Below are positions 40,898-53,014 of a stretch of DNA of 64,000 bases, one piece after another. A program made the translations under genes and the position numbers. The stretch comes from Callaeas wilsoni (Eukaryota > Chordata > Aves > Passeriformes > Callaeidae), in the NCBI GenBank assembly GCA_013398955.1, contig VWPU01004868.1:1-64000 (forward strand), written 5' to 3'. The notes under the pieces were generated by a model. It ran no database searches. It worked only from the letters and a program-made list of their open reading frames with translations, and was not told the DNA's origin. The first letter of the stretch is position 1; each line of letters opens with the position of its first letter.

Positions 40898-42644
40898 AAA
40901 ACAATAAACAAAACAATATAGAGTATGAAACCCTGGAACCACGGAACATGGAACCACAGCATTTTCCATTAGCTCATAGTTCTCCCTGTCCACAGGAAAG
41001 ATCCAAGAACCATAATAACCAAGAAGCAGTTAGAAGTCAAGATGTTTAAGAAGTTATTATTTTAAAATCAGACAAATCATTATTTAAATGGTTGGCATGG
41101 ACCAAATTTCAGTGAAAAGCAAATGCAAACAATAAAAGCTGATTAAGCACTATATTATGGTCTGCCATTAATCTGCACTGTTTATCCAAAAAGATCAGGA
41201 AGAACAGACAAGCACCATGAAAGACACATTTTTTATTTCTTCATCTTTTCTAGCTACTCCATCCTTGTTTCAGATGGTCAGTGTACGCAATACTACAAAA
41301 AATGTAGATTTCATACCAGGACTACTGTTACATCCTGTAGAGGCAAATATTGTAGGAATAAATTATCACCTCAGCAAGCCTGGCCAGACAGGCATTACAA
41401 ACTCCTGCAAGCTGGAACCCATAGAAAGGCCCTTAAACATAGCAAGCAAACAGAATTTTTGATCAGTTTATCTGCCTTATCTACCTCCTGCTAAAAATAC
41501 TTCCCAGATGTCCTGTCTTCAGAGATGGCTTCTGCCTTTCCTTCTGTCCTTAGAATGCATCTCACACACTGAGGAAAAGTAAGCAGGTTGTTTCTGAACA
41601 CAGAAGTCTCTGTTCCATTCCTCAAAAGTAGCACCTCCTCCCCTTGCTGAAGCGACGGAAATAACCTGCAAATTTGTTAATGTATGTCATACAGAGTTCT
41701 GAGCAAAAGATACAAGGAAATTAGCATAAAACTCAAAGATTCCAATAATTTAGTGACAATTCTATGTCTGCTAGAAACTGGTATCAAGAAGTAGATATTA
41801 TTGAGAAAGAGAAGAAATGCCCACAGTTGTTCTGGCTGTGCTGAATTTCTATCACAGGAAGCCTTGCTGGTTCCCAGGAAACTTTGACAGACTGGAATGT
41901 TCATACCCAAGGCATCACCTACTACATGCAACCACACCATTCAAACAGTTTTATGTTACTATAGCTCATTCTGAGGAATTTTTTTCACTTATTTTGTTCC
42001 AGTGCTAACCCTCCTTCTGATATTACAATGGATTTAACCTTCCAAAAACCTCCCAAGTTAGAAGGGAAATTGGAAGTTTGTGTATATCCACTGTTGGAAT
42101 TCTATAAAAACAGGGAAGTAGGGACTATCATGAAGTTTCTATAAGTACTGAATTGAATACATATTTTAAAGTTACTAGTTTATGAAGCCACATGAGAAAG
42201 TCTATGTAAGAATCTGTACTAGAAAATTGAGGAAAAAAAGTCATCAATAAAAAAACAAGAAACCAGCTTTTTCCTCTGTGCAAAGCTATTTGATTTTAAC
42301 TGCATTACCTTACATACATTGTGGCTGGTCTCTTCAGAGTTTGAAACAAAGTTAATGAAAAAAAAAATAACCATCGATTAAAAAAAAAATTTAGACAGTA
42401 ATAGATTTCAAGCACAAAGCTTTTTCATTAACCACATCTCCTCTAATATCGCCACTGCTCTTAACTGGCTTTCCCAAGGGAGAAGAACAGGGAGCATTAT
42501 TTCCTACAGTTTAACAAGTCCTTTCTAAAACGCAACACAGCTGCAACCAGGACTGTGTTGCAGCTTTCAAGTAAAGCCATTATTTTTTGCCTGTCTTCTG
42601 TACCTCAAGAAATATCAACTCACTCTCAGAAAATAAAAATACAT

Positions 42645-42660
42645 AAACAAACAAACAAAC
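42645..42660. repeat. (AAAC)4 simple repeat
   Basis: Four AAAC-type units follow AAAATACAT. Simple sequence only. Confidence 0.8.
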
Positions 42661-43880
42661 CCCTAGTATTTCCACAGATGGGTTAGAAAGCTCTGCCACC
42701 AAAGAATTTTGATTTTTAGTGGGGATTTCCCTTGGCAACAGAAAGAAGTTACATTTGCAAATACCAAAAATGAGAGTTACTGGATCTGGAAAAGACAATT
42801 TGGCCCAGATCACAAGAAGTGCTCAGTGTATTTGGTATAACTCTGAAATGAAAAGTGGTATGAAAGAAGTCTCAAAATATTTGGCCACTTCTCCCACCTC
42901 TGAGATCACTCAGCACCAGGCAGGTTAAATTATGAATTAGAGAAGTACTATGTTTGCAGAGGAAGACCTAATACAGAACTGTAAGAGTGACCACATAAAG
43001 CTCTCCTCTTTTCCCTCTTTCATAGCCAGAAGTGGAAGATAGGGCAATATGTGCTGTTTCTGTCCCTCAAAATAAAGTCTGAAAGAATTTTGGGTCTCTG
43101 AAACACTAACTGAAAATACGCTATAATCCCAGACACCACAAGTTTGCACACACTCTCACACACTCATAAATTCATTATTAGGCTTCCAAAGATAGTAAAG
43201 TTCAGTCTCTCTCACTTCTTCCCCCACAGGACCTAAACACCTCCTTACACTGTTCTGAAATTTGGGCCTGATTTTTTCTACTACCCTATGTCTAAGCCAA
43301 AGGACAACTGGCTATTTTATCCAGTACAATCTTCTTCACACAATGAAAGAGAATAAACACTTTAATGTTGTCATGTCCAAATGTTGCTTTTTGTGCCCAC
43401 TGTTAATAGGATCACTCAAACCAACAAGTCACCCTAGAATAAAGGTAATTTATTGAGATTGCAGGGTTTTGGTTTTCCCACCCTTTCTTTACAGAGGGGA
43501 CAGCTTTAGACCAGACAGCACTATACTTATTGATATTTTTCTTGCAGGTAGTTGTCTCAGTAGTACAAAGCACTGATAATAGCAGCTTTTCCTTTCTTTT
43601 CCCTGTACCTCTGAGAGAATGAATGCAAGGGAGAAACTGCCCCAAGACTTTACTTCTGTCAGCTACAGCAGTTCTGACTGCCGGAAACAGAAGGCAAGTC
43701 CAACTCAACGTCACAACATTGACAGGAGAAAGCATTGAATGCAGCCATGACAGACTGGTTTGTTTGAAAGCAGGGCTTCATTCAAAGAACAGTTGTTTGT
43801 TTGTGGAGACCCATGGCACTTAATTCAAGTCTGATCCCTGCCTGTGCTGTCAGCAGGAGGGAAAAAGTAGGGAATGTCAA

Positions 43881-44835
43881 ATGCCTCTCCCTGCATGCTG
43901 TCACACTTCCAGAAAGTATGGGCAAAAAATTGGGAAAATAAGCAATCACTTACTCAAAAAATCTGAAGATGAAATAATACTATCTTTACAAAATTTGGTG
44001 AAAGAACTGTACTTTCAGTTAAATGAGGAAAATGAAAAGAGCTGCAGGCAGAGGCATTGCTTGCTGCTGAGCTCAAAAAGAGGCACTGCACTGCTTGCAG
44101 CCAAGTATGATCTTGTCCAAAATCTTCAAGTGGAATTCTGTAGTGCACATGAGACAGAGAGAATCTTATGGGAAGAATTGCAGGATGTAATGTTCTCTGA
44201 AACAGGGCCTTGTAACTCAGACCTTTAGCGTTCAGTGGAGGAGTTGAGAAGTGGTGAATGAATCTGTTCTAATAAAGAGCAAAATGCAACATTTATATTG
44301 ACATCTGATGATGAGGAGGTAGCATGCTAACCCTTAATTAAAACTGAAACCACAAATTATTGCCGGAGTCAGCAAACTGCTACTAAAACAGCTACCAAGA
44401 AATTCAAGACTGGCCATAAATCAGGTGAGATTCAAATCCAGTCAATATTAATGCAGTGGAATGCTAAGAAGCTAGCTGTACTTCCCAGACAGCAGAGTTA
44501 AAATCACTGGAGTGAACAGAGCAAGTGTTATTTGCCAAACTGAGGTTAATTCATGGCTCCTGGGTGAGAAGCAGAAGAATGGTAATTTTAACCCTTAAAG
44601 AAATCCAGTTTAAGCATTCCCTAATTCACAAGCAGAGGTGCTTGTTGACTTTTTACAAGCAGCCTCACTTCCTCCAGACATGAAATTAATTGGAGGAGAC
44701 CCCTCTGTAAAATGGGGGAAGCAACAAGAGCAGTACAGCAAACGCTTCATGAAATAGGAGTTAAAACTCCACCTGAGTGATACCAAGTTGAAGAAGTCAA
44801 ACAATCTTAATCACTAAGGGGCAACTTGCGGGGAA
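43881..44835 (+). pseudogene. Coding-derived remnant, possibly endogenous retrovirus gag
   Basis: A 115-codon frame (43881-44228) has a hydrophilic, heptad-like middle (EDEIILSLQNLVKELYFQLN near residues 29-48) that suggests a coiled coil, unlike the Phe/Leu/Ser-rich chance frames elsewhere. After a stop, another frame is open for 57 codons at 44331-44501. It opens PLIKTETTNY after an acidic DDEE stretch, which resembles spacer regions of avian retroviral Gag. Further on, about 44712-44770 reads MGEATRAVQQTLHEIG and then TPPE before a stop. Successive open pieces in changing frames suggest a decayed coding sequence. No protease, polymerase or LTR was found beside it. An old gene pseudogene or an unrecognised cellular exon remains possible. 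The gag assignment is an inference. Confidence 0.42.
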
Positions 44836-47800
44836 GTTTGTGTTGTTTTCTTTTTTTGGGAATAGCAGCACCCCTCCACTGAAGATTAAAGGAACCAGTT
44901 CCAAGCTGGGGAACTCTAACAGTTAATTTTTCGTGGTTTATGAACTACCCAGCAAGGCAGGAGCATTACCTATAAAATTCTTGCAACTATAAGTGGATGT
45001 GGTCAAGAGAGAACCCCATTTTAAAGCCTTTGAAGTATGTGAACACACCTGCTCAACAAACCCATTCACACTTGTTTCAGTGTGCAAGGGAAATCAGTTG
45101 TACTATGGGGCCTGAAGAGTCCCTTGGGGCTTGGTGTAGACACTCTGATGTGTTGGGGATACCTCTCCATGGGATTTAAAAATCAAGAGCTGCTGTGTAA
45201 TTCTATGGCTAATTTCAAGAGATACTGGGCCCACATTCAACAGACACAGTATTAAGGAATCCCTTACACCTACCATCCATTAAAGAACATTCCAGTCCTT
45301 GGGACTCACAAGATGGGGACAGTGGCTAATGAGAATTGGGTTGATGATTGCAATTAGATTAGCAATTTAAAGACTGAGATAGTTATTGTTCACTGTATGA
45401 TTACTCATGTCATTGCTTCTGCTCTGTCTTTTCTCCTACTATCCACTGTCTTCATCACTCCCATGGACAACTTGTACACTGAGGAAACATCCCTGGAAAA
45501 CTGTTTGAGCCAAGTGGCGGTGTAAGACATTATAGAGAGCAATTTGATTTAATTTTTTCAGGTTGGTTTTTTTGTGATTAGTTTGGGGTGTCAGTATTAA
45601 TAATCTTACTCCTCTTGTATAAGTCATAATCAACATGAAGCATCTCCCCAGGATGGTGCTCTGGTCTGAGTGTAAATCAGCAAATGCACCAAACACCAGA
45701 ACAGCATTTTTTGATCACTTCCACTCACTAAAGTAGTACATTTAGAGTAATATTCATGCCAAGTAGCTCATTTTTTGCAAATAACAACTATGTAGTTACT
45801 CTACTTGCATTAATTCTCAAAATATAGCTAAAGAAATAAGGCACATCTTATCATATTTTTTCACATGCTGATCCATGATACGCTACAATCAAAGGAGTAT
45901 TTTTCTTGACATGTGTACTGTTATGAAGGGACAATGCCAAATGCTGTACAAAACAAACTAGTGCTCAACCTTCCACACCAGATTTACCAAACTGTTTAAA
46001 AAGATGAAATGCAGATGTAGGCCCAAAACCAGAGTTCACAACAGGCACTTTTGCCCCCTATTTTGAATAAAACTACTAAGAGTGACTCTCAAAAGGAAAT
46101 CAGAGAGGCTTCAAGCACCAGGATCTGAGATAGACTGACTGTCTGAGTAGCCTTTATCTCAAATTTTTCCTTTTCTTACAGCAGGTTCAACATAATTTCC
46201 AATACCAGATTTGAAATTCTCTCTTTACCAGTCCCACCAACGTATCTGTAAACTTACTCTCACTCTCTGCACAAGTGTTGAAACAGATGGTCACGCCTCA
46301 TTTAATTTAACACTTCTTGCTTTATCTTTCCTTCTGATGACCCTCTGTGAATCATAGCTGTTAAGCTAAATCACAGTATTTAAACCGCTTTTGTGCCATA
46401 AACAACACTCTCTTGAGCTCTCTATGGCTCTGATGTTACCAGACATCATAATTTTAATTTATATACCTGACCACAAACTCTCATCTCGTCTCTATGAAAC
46501 CTAATTGGTAAAGGATTACTGCCTTTGGACAGACTCAGGACTACCAGCAAATCAGAACACTTGACACGCAGCCAGTGTGCTTTCATAACGATAGAGCATC
46601 AGAGCTCTATTCTCTACTGTTCCCCATTACTGTTATGGAAACATCCAGCCGCCATAAAACAGTAATACAAAGAATTCCATTGAATTTTAAGTGTAAAATT
46701 TTGAAGGAAGAAAACAAAAGAAAAAACCCGACCACTCAGTTTATTGATTGGGAGACAATACTTAGATGCTGAAAATGCCTTTGAAGTAACATGTACTCAA
46801 ATCCCTATGACGGAATTCCATATTAATTTTCTATAGGGATCTGGAGAAAGAAGACTTGATTTTTGCTGTGGAGTCTTGAAAAGCTTTCTGCCCCGGAGGG
46901 GCCAGAGCATTTTGGTGCCGGCTCACCAAAATGATCAGAGAAATCACTTCATTACTAAATGCTAATGCAGCATGCAGGATTGGAAGACATTGGAGGGCAT
47001 GACCACAGCTATGTTTGGGGATGAACAATCACACTAAATCTCTGGAGAGACCAGTTAATCAGAGCAGGGCAAAGTCAAACTCCTGAGAGTTTCAGCAAGG
47101 TGCCATAGATATTGCTTGCCTTCAAAACACCAGAAATTTTTCTAAGACATTTCTAAGACGTTTTCTTCCCTTTTTAGTATTAAGGGAAAATATCCCAAAA
47201 GCCAGTTAGAAATAAGATTGCTATCCCATATTGGACCAAGCCTTCTCTAGCTTTTCACATATCTAAAACCTTCCATCCAGAACTTTTAATGTAGAGTTCT
47301 GCACAACATTTGATCAAACGCAAGTATCAGATGTGTATAGCCGGGAGAAAAAATAAAATATAAAAACATTTTGTGCATGAAATTTATTTTTTAATCAATA
47401 CATAAAGATTTTCTTAAAATATTTCTTACATAATTCCTAGATAATAAAAAAAGGCTATTGCAGACTCAACATATTTCCATTGAAACCATGTACAGTGTTT
47501 CAAAGCCTACAACAAATAATTTCCCTCTGAAGCATTCAAGCATTTCTAAAATATTAGTAAAGGAAAAGTGAGTAAGACAAATATAGAGATGCCCTTAAAA
47601 AACCCAACTTCCATACAGATGGAAAGAATAACCTAAATTTTTTAGCCTCTCATATTATAAACCTGCAGATCTGACACAGCTCACATTTATTTAAATTACT
47701 TTGCTTTACCAGTGAAATATGTGAGACATCTTAGGTCTATTCAGAAAGTTGGTGTTGGAGATGAATTTGGCACTCGTCATTTGAAATTGTTTGTGTTGAA

Positions 47801-50800
47801 GCAGGTTCACTTTGTGATTCCCTTAGCAGAGTTTTTGTTTACATTTTTACTGCATTTCGGTGAAATTCAATTTGAATTCTAGGCAAGGTCGTCCATGTTG
47901 TGAAAAACCCAGAACTAACTCTGAAGAGAGCATACAAATTTAAATGGCATGGCCTTTTTTTCCTACCAATGTCCTTTATTTTCTGACAAATAGGCTCGTA
48001 AATAACACCTTCCTGTTCATCGAGTACTGGTAAAATATTCTTTTCACATCAGAAAACAGATTTGTGTGTGCCAGACATGCTCGAAAGGTATTGGACATGC
48101 ACAGGTGGAGACAGCTGACTGAAAAAAACTGTTCTATTCTTACCAAAGCTGTAGCAAACTCTTTTAGTCTCCCTAAAAACTCACCTGTATTTGAAGTGGC
48201 AGATTATCCAATCAAAAAAAAGTTCAGAGTGGCAACTCAAGGCTCCTAAAATTTTTACCTACGGAAAAAAGAGCTAACATTTCAAGTCTCCTGTCAAGGT
48301 GTTTAGTTACATCCTATTTGTGAGAATTAGTTATGGTCAAGACTCTGAGAAGGGCCTGCAAGAGCACAACAGCAATAGCTGCACGCTCCAATTCTCCCAA
48401 GTCCCATCCAGTTACAGCATAAATGCTGCATTCCTTTCAGAATGCACAACCATGCACAGCCTTTTTTCATCATTTAGATCCATGCACCGGTATTCCCAAA
48501 TTCTATTATTTCCCCAAAAATTATATATCTCATCCACGGAAAAAAAAAGGTGAGAAATGAGGCTCTATATATAAACAGTGTTTATCTCTGGCAAGAAAGC
48601 ACCCAGTGAGGTTGTTCAGGGGTCTCAGCTAATATAAACCATTATCCAGACTGAAAAAAAATTCAGAGCACACACTCACAGAGTTATGTACAGTGGTATT
48701 TATACACATAGAAACACAACAAACTGTTTTCAAACAGCTGTCAAAGTCTCTGTCCAAATGTAGCCATGTATCCACCTTATTAACCCTGGTAAATAGTCAT
48801 ATTTCAGGACACAAATGACTCAACATGAGTTCAGAAATCCTACTTATACAGGTGGATAATCATGGGATGATTTCCCAGTTGTGGCAGCAAAATTAAAAGA
48901 ATTACCCAGAGACACATTGAAAAGTCAGTTTTAAGATAATCAATCTAATAAGCATAAAGTTACACTATTTTAGTGTTTGTGATGCATTTGGGTTTGCTCT
49001 TTAAATCTTGTTTCTCTTGCTAGTGATAGTTCTTTGTAATCATGTTGAAATAAAACACGTGTGATGGCAGTTATGTGCCTAAATATCTGAACAGCAACAG
49101 AATTTCATAGCCAGAAATCTAGTGCTAGCACTTGCATCCTCAGAAAATCATGACTACATTAATTTAAAATTTCTATTATTTATAGCTATATATGTTGTAA
49201 ATAAAGTTCTCCCAACTAGCAAGAAATAAATGCCATTAGACAAAAAGAGCATTTTATAAGGTAACACCACGCAGAGCAACTCCAATCTGAGAGGACATGC
49301 TAGAGCAGGACACACATTTACATTCTTTAAAAATCCTACATAAATTTAAAACACTACAATAGAAATATCACTGGGTGCAAGATTCCTCATGCAACACTTG
49401 CAGTCTCCTTAGAGGGTGTGCAATACACACACAGAGTCCTGCAGTACATGTCCCAGTCAAGCAAGACCACTGCTCACCCCATGGGTACTCACAAAGCCAG
49501 CCTCTCCAGGTGTGAAATCCTGACTTCTGGGGTGCTCAGCTCAGATGGCCTCAATTCCCACATCTTCCCAGGCATCTTTAGGAAAATACCTGCCCAGGTG
49601 ATGCAGATCACCAGTCCTCCCACCAAGGTCAGCAGTACTGCCTGCCATCAAGGCTTGTTTCTACAATTGCAAATTTCTAAATTTTTGGTTGTATTTGAAG
49701 GTACCATTTAAGATTAGAAATTTCAGCTGCTCCTGATTCAAACCAAGAAGTCAAAGGTGCACTCTCCCACACCATACTCCTGAAACATTCAGCCTCTCTG
49801 ATTTTGAAAACTCATCCACAGACCAACATAAACAATTCTTCCTGAAACATGATGTTCCCAAAAGGCTTGAAATACTAATGAGAAGCTGCTAGTGTTTAAT
49901 TTTGATTTTAAAGCACAGGTGAACAAGTGCACTTTAAAGCATAAAATGAAATATTAGAGGTAAAGTATTTCTCATTTATTATCAGAAGGTTTACCAGACT
50001 TAAAAGGTGTAAAATATTCCAGCTCTACAGGAATGGGAATCTTTATCACTGTCCCTAAAGACCTGGTAACATTTATCCAGCCTCTAGGAGTAACCTTTAA
50101 GATGCTTTTAACAAAGGTGCCACAAGAGATACTTAAGGTACAGAGTCTGCAAATTTTCCTTGCTAATGGGAGGATGAAGGGGAGGGGAAAGGAGAACAGA
50201 GCATCCAAAAAGTACTGTTCTTCATTTGTAGGGTATTACATGCAAAAGACTTGTTAATCTAAACCAAGGCATACTGTAGATAAATATTTTAATTACGTCT
50301 CTTAGGTATGTTGAGGCTCTCCAAACAATATTAAAAATTAAAAAAGCAAGCATCACCTTTAGAAACACAAATAATCATTAACTGAAGCTAGACAGACAAG
50401 ATAAAGATTTTCCTTGAAGAATTTACAGCCTAGCAAGAAACATGGGAGGTTATAGAGAAAAACCACCTGTATCTCCAAATCAGATATGCCCAGGAGGGAA
50501 AAATCCATCAATCAACTTTCATACAGATTGGAAATGTATTTGTTGCTGCATTTTAGTGATGGGACCACTAGCTAATCCAGCCATTTTACCTGAGTCCTAA
50601 CTTCACGTGAAAAAATCTGCCCCTGTAAATGTAATTTTAAAGGCAAACTTTTACCTAGAGATTGTATGCTTTCCCCATGAAAAAGTTTATTTGCTGAAGA
50701 GGAGCTATCAATAAAAGCTATCAACTTACCCCTCAAGGCTGTTAGTGGATGTGAGACAATCATGCAATCATGTCACAAATCACATGGTCAGCATGCCTTA

Positions 50801-50891
50801 CTTCTGAGTAGGCCATTTTAAAGGAAATAAAAACTTAAGCCTTTAACTCTGACCATTAAAAAAAAAAACCACAACTTGTTTACATGTCATT

Positions 50892-50917
50892 AATTGCCTG
50901 ATAATCATCAGGCAATT
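50892..50917. repeat. Perfect 11-bp hairpin with 4-nt loop
   Basis: The left arm AATTGCCTGAT (50892-50902) and right arm ATCAGGCAATT (50907-50917) are exact reverse complements around an AATC loop. No tRNA, terminator or transposon context was seen. It could be a chance palindrome or the core of a decayed miniature element. Confidence 0.85.
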
Positions 50918-52993
50918 TGCTGATCCTGAGGTTTCCACAGCAAGGCACTTCTCCTCACCAGATGTAACCTTAAAATTAAAAAAAGTCAATGCCAATAACA
51001 TCCTGAAAGACCTGTTTAACAAAAAACAGGAGAGGTTTTAAGATACAATTATGGAGAAAACTTCTGAATAGCATGATCACAGGACAATACGAATCATAGG
51101 TTACAACTGATGGACCAAGATCAGACGCATGCCAAAATTTCTTTTAAAGTCTACCTTAGGATGTCTGTACTTGGTATTAATGTGGTGCATTTAAAATGTC
51201 AAAATAAAATCTGGCTAATTTTGGATGAGCCAATTAACTTGCTATCTTTGTTGCCAATGCCTGCAGATCTTTCATGAAGATAAATTTGTCCTCTAAAAGT
51301 CTGTAACAGTTTTATTGACACTGAGAACTGTAGAAAGAGCATTAAAATATTCAAACCATTCCACAAGTTCCAAAAATCACAGATGCTTTTTAAACTTTGA
51401 AACTGCACCAGAGTTCAGATATCTGGGTGAGAGACAGAAAACAAATGAACAAGTTGGAAACACTGGGAATGAGGCAGATACAGCACAGCAAAGAGTAGCA
51501 GAACTGCTACAGAGATACAGGTTGTTGTCTGTCACTTTGGTGGCATTTATGAAACCTCCAAAATCCACAAATTTTGTTTGAGAGCTAGGGCTAGAGAGGC
51601 ACAAAATGTCTAAGTGACCACCATGTCTTGGACATGAGCACCCACTGTAGTTACCATAAATGTAGTTACAGGCTTTCCTGGAGTCTTGAAAATCACAACC
51701 TGTCTTTCCAGGAATAAGGAAATAAATGAGGGATCCTCTTCACAAAAACCCACAGACTTTCTTCAGACCCAAATTCTTCTGTGTAGTTCAGTTTTTGTGC
51801 AATTGATGTCACCTGCTTCAGACTGAGAAATATCATACTTGTGTCATTTATTTGTGCTCAGTGATTGTCACTCTGCGTAGATAATCAGATACTTTTTTAT
51901 TGACTTCTGGCAGAACAGTGTAGAAGGTTTTAGTTAAAGGAAATGTTTCCTAAAAATCTTTACAAATAGATGTGGAGGAGATCAAATATATAATTGGAAT
52001 TTATGCCTTACAGTAATCCCTCGACAAACATTTGTTCATATGGCATTGTTGTCAAACCTCATCCCACCTACAGATACTATAGTAGTTCAAGTACAAAGGG
52101 GTTATTATCACAATCACTGTCCCTTTTTAAACAATGTTTTGTGATCCTAATATTTCACATGTTTCTCCTTAACAGAGTTATCTGCACTATTTTATAAAGT
52201 CCTCAAACGTTTCCTGTCAAGCTCCAGTATTATTCTTTCCAAGACCCAGTCAGGTCTTATAAAAGCTGATGTTGTTGGAAGACCTTCATCAAGCAGGCAC
52301 TCAAGGAAAAAAAAACAACATACAGTGATATGTTAGTGGTGCAAGTGTTAGCTCCTGATTGGAGCTACAGGAATAATGTTACACTTATCCCTTTCCTTGG
52401 CACTTAGTAAAAAGACAGGTCAGTCTGAGCATTCCTATTTAGTATCAATGGGTGGCAATTGTCTAAAAAGGCAGACTAATACGTAAAAAGGAGCACACAA
52501 TTATAACTACAGACAAGCAAAGCAGAATCTGGGTACAGGGTATGGCAGCAGTCCTGTGCAGATCAGTCATTATTCAATGTCACGCTGTTTTTCACAGGCG
52601 AAGGAAACATCCCAGATAATTGGAGTACGCAGAACAGAGCAAAATATGAAGAAGATGAGTATATATTATTCATGAAAAAAATCAAATCTTTGAAAACAAA
52701 CAGGGACAATATCTACACCCTTTCATTGTACTGGTGTCTAAAAACCTCACTGTCATCCAGATTACTTCACAAAATCAGTTTGAAGCATCTGGGCTATTTA
52801 TGTGCAGCTTCTTAGTGTTGCTCCTTTTGTAAAACACACTCACATGCTAATGTGGCTGGTGTAACCCAGAGCAACTGACTTGCCTGCACCAGCTACTGCT
52901 GTAGCCAGAATGGGAATGGAGCTGTCACACACTCTGCCTGTGTTTTTTGCAACTGCGTAGGTCAGTCTGTCTGATATTCCCCCGTGATGTAGG

Positions 52994-53014
52994 CTAGATA
53001 TGCAGCATATCTAG
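52994..53014. repeat. Perfect 10-bp palindrome with 1-nt centre
   Basis: CTAGATATGC and GCATATCTAG are exact reverse complements around a single A. No known binding site is recognised with confidence, and it may be chance. Confidence 0.85.

Larger units (their letters stand above)
25423..43880. other. Unassigned non-coding sequence, about 18.5 kb
   Basis: Long AT-rich stretch with no recognised repeat family, RNA gene or exon. The longest frames (111-117 codons at 30487-30831, 31917-32252 minus and 35922-36275) have no domain-like pattern. Small items seen are an A-rich tract near 28351-28377, a pyrimidine-rich stretch at 31655-31735, a 17-bp direct duplication at 32690-32724, a TA-rich tract at 33801-33833, a T12 run near 40270, a TG/TA tract at 40870-40897, and (AAAC)n at 42645-42660. 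Confidence 0.42.
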
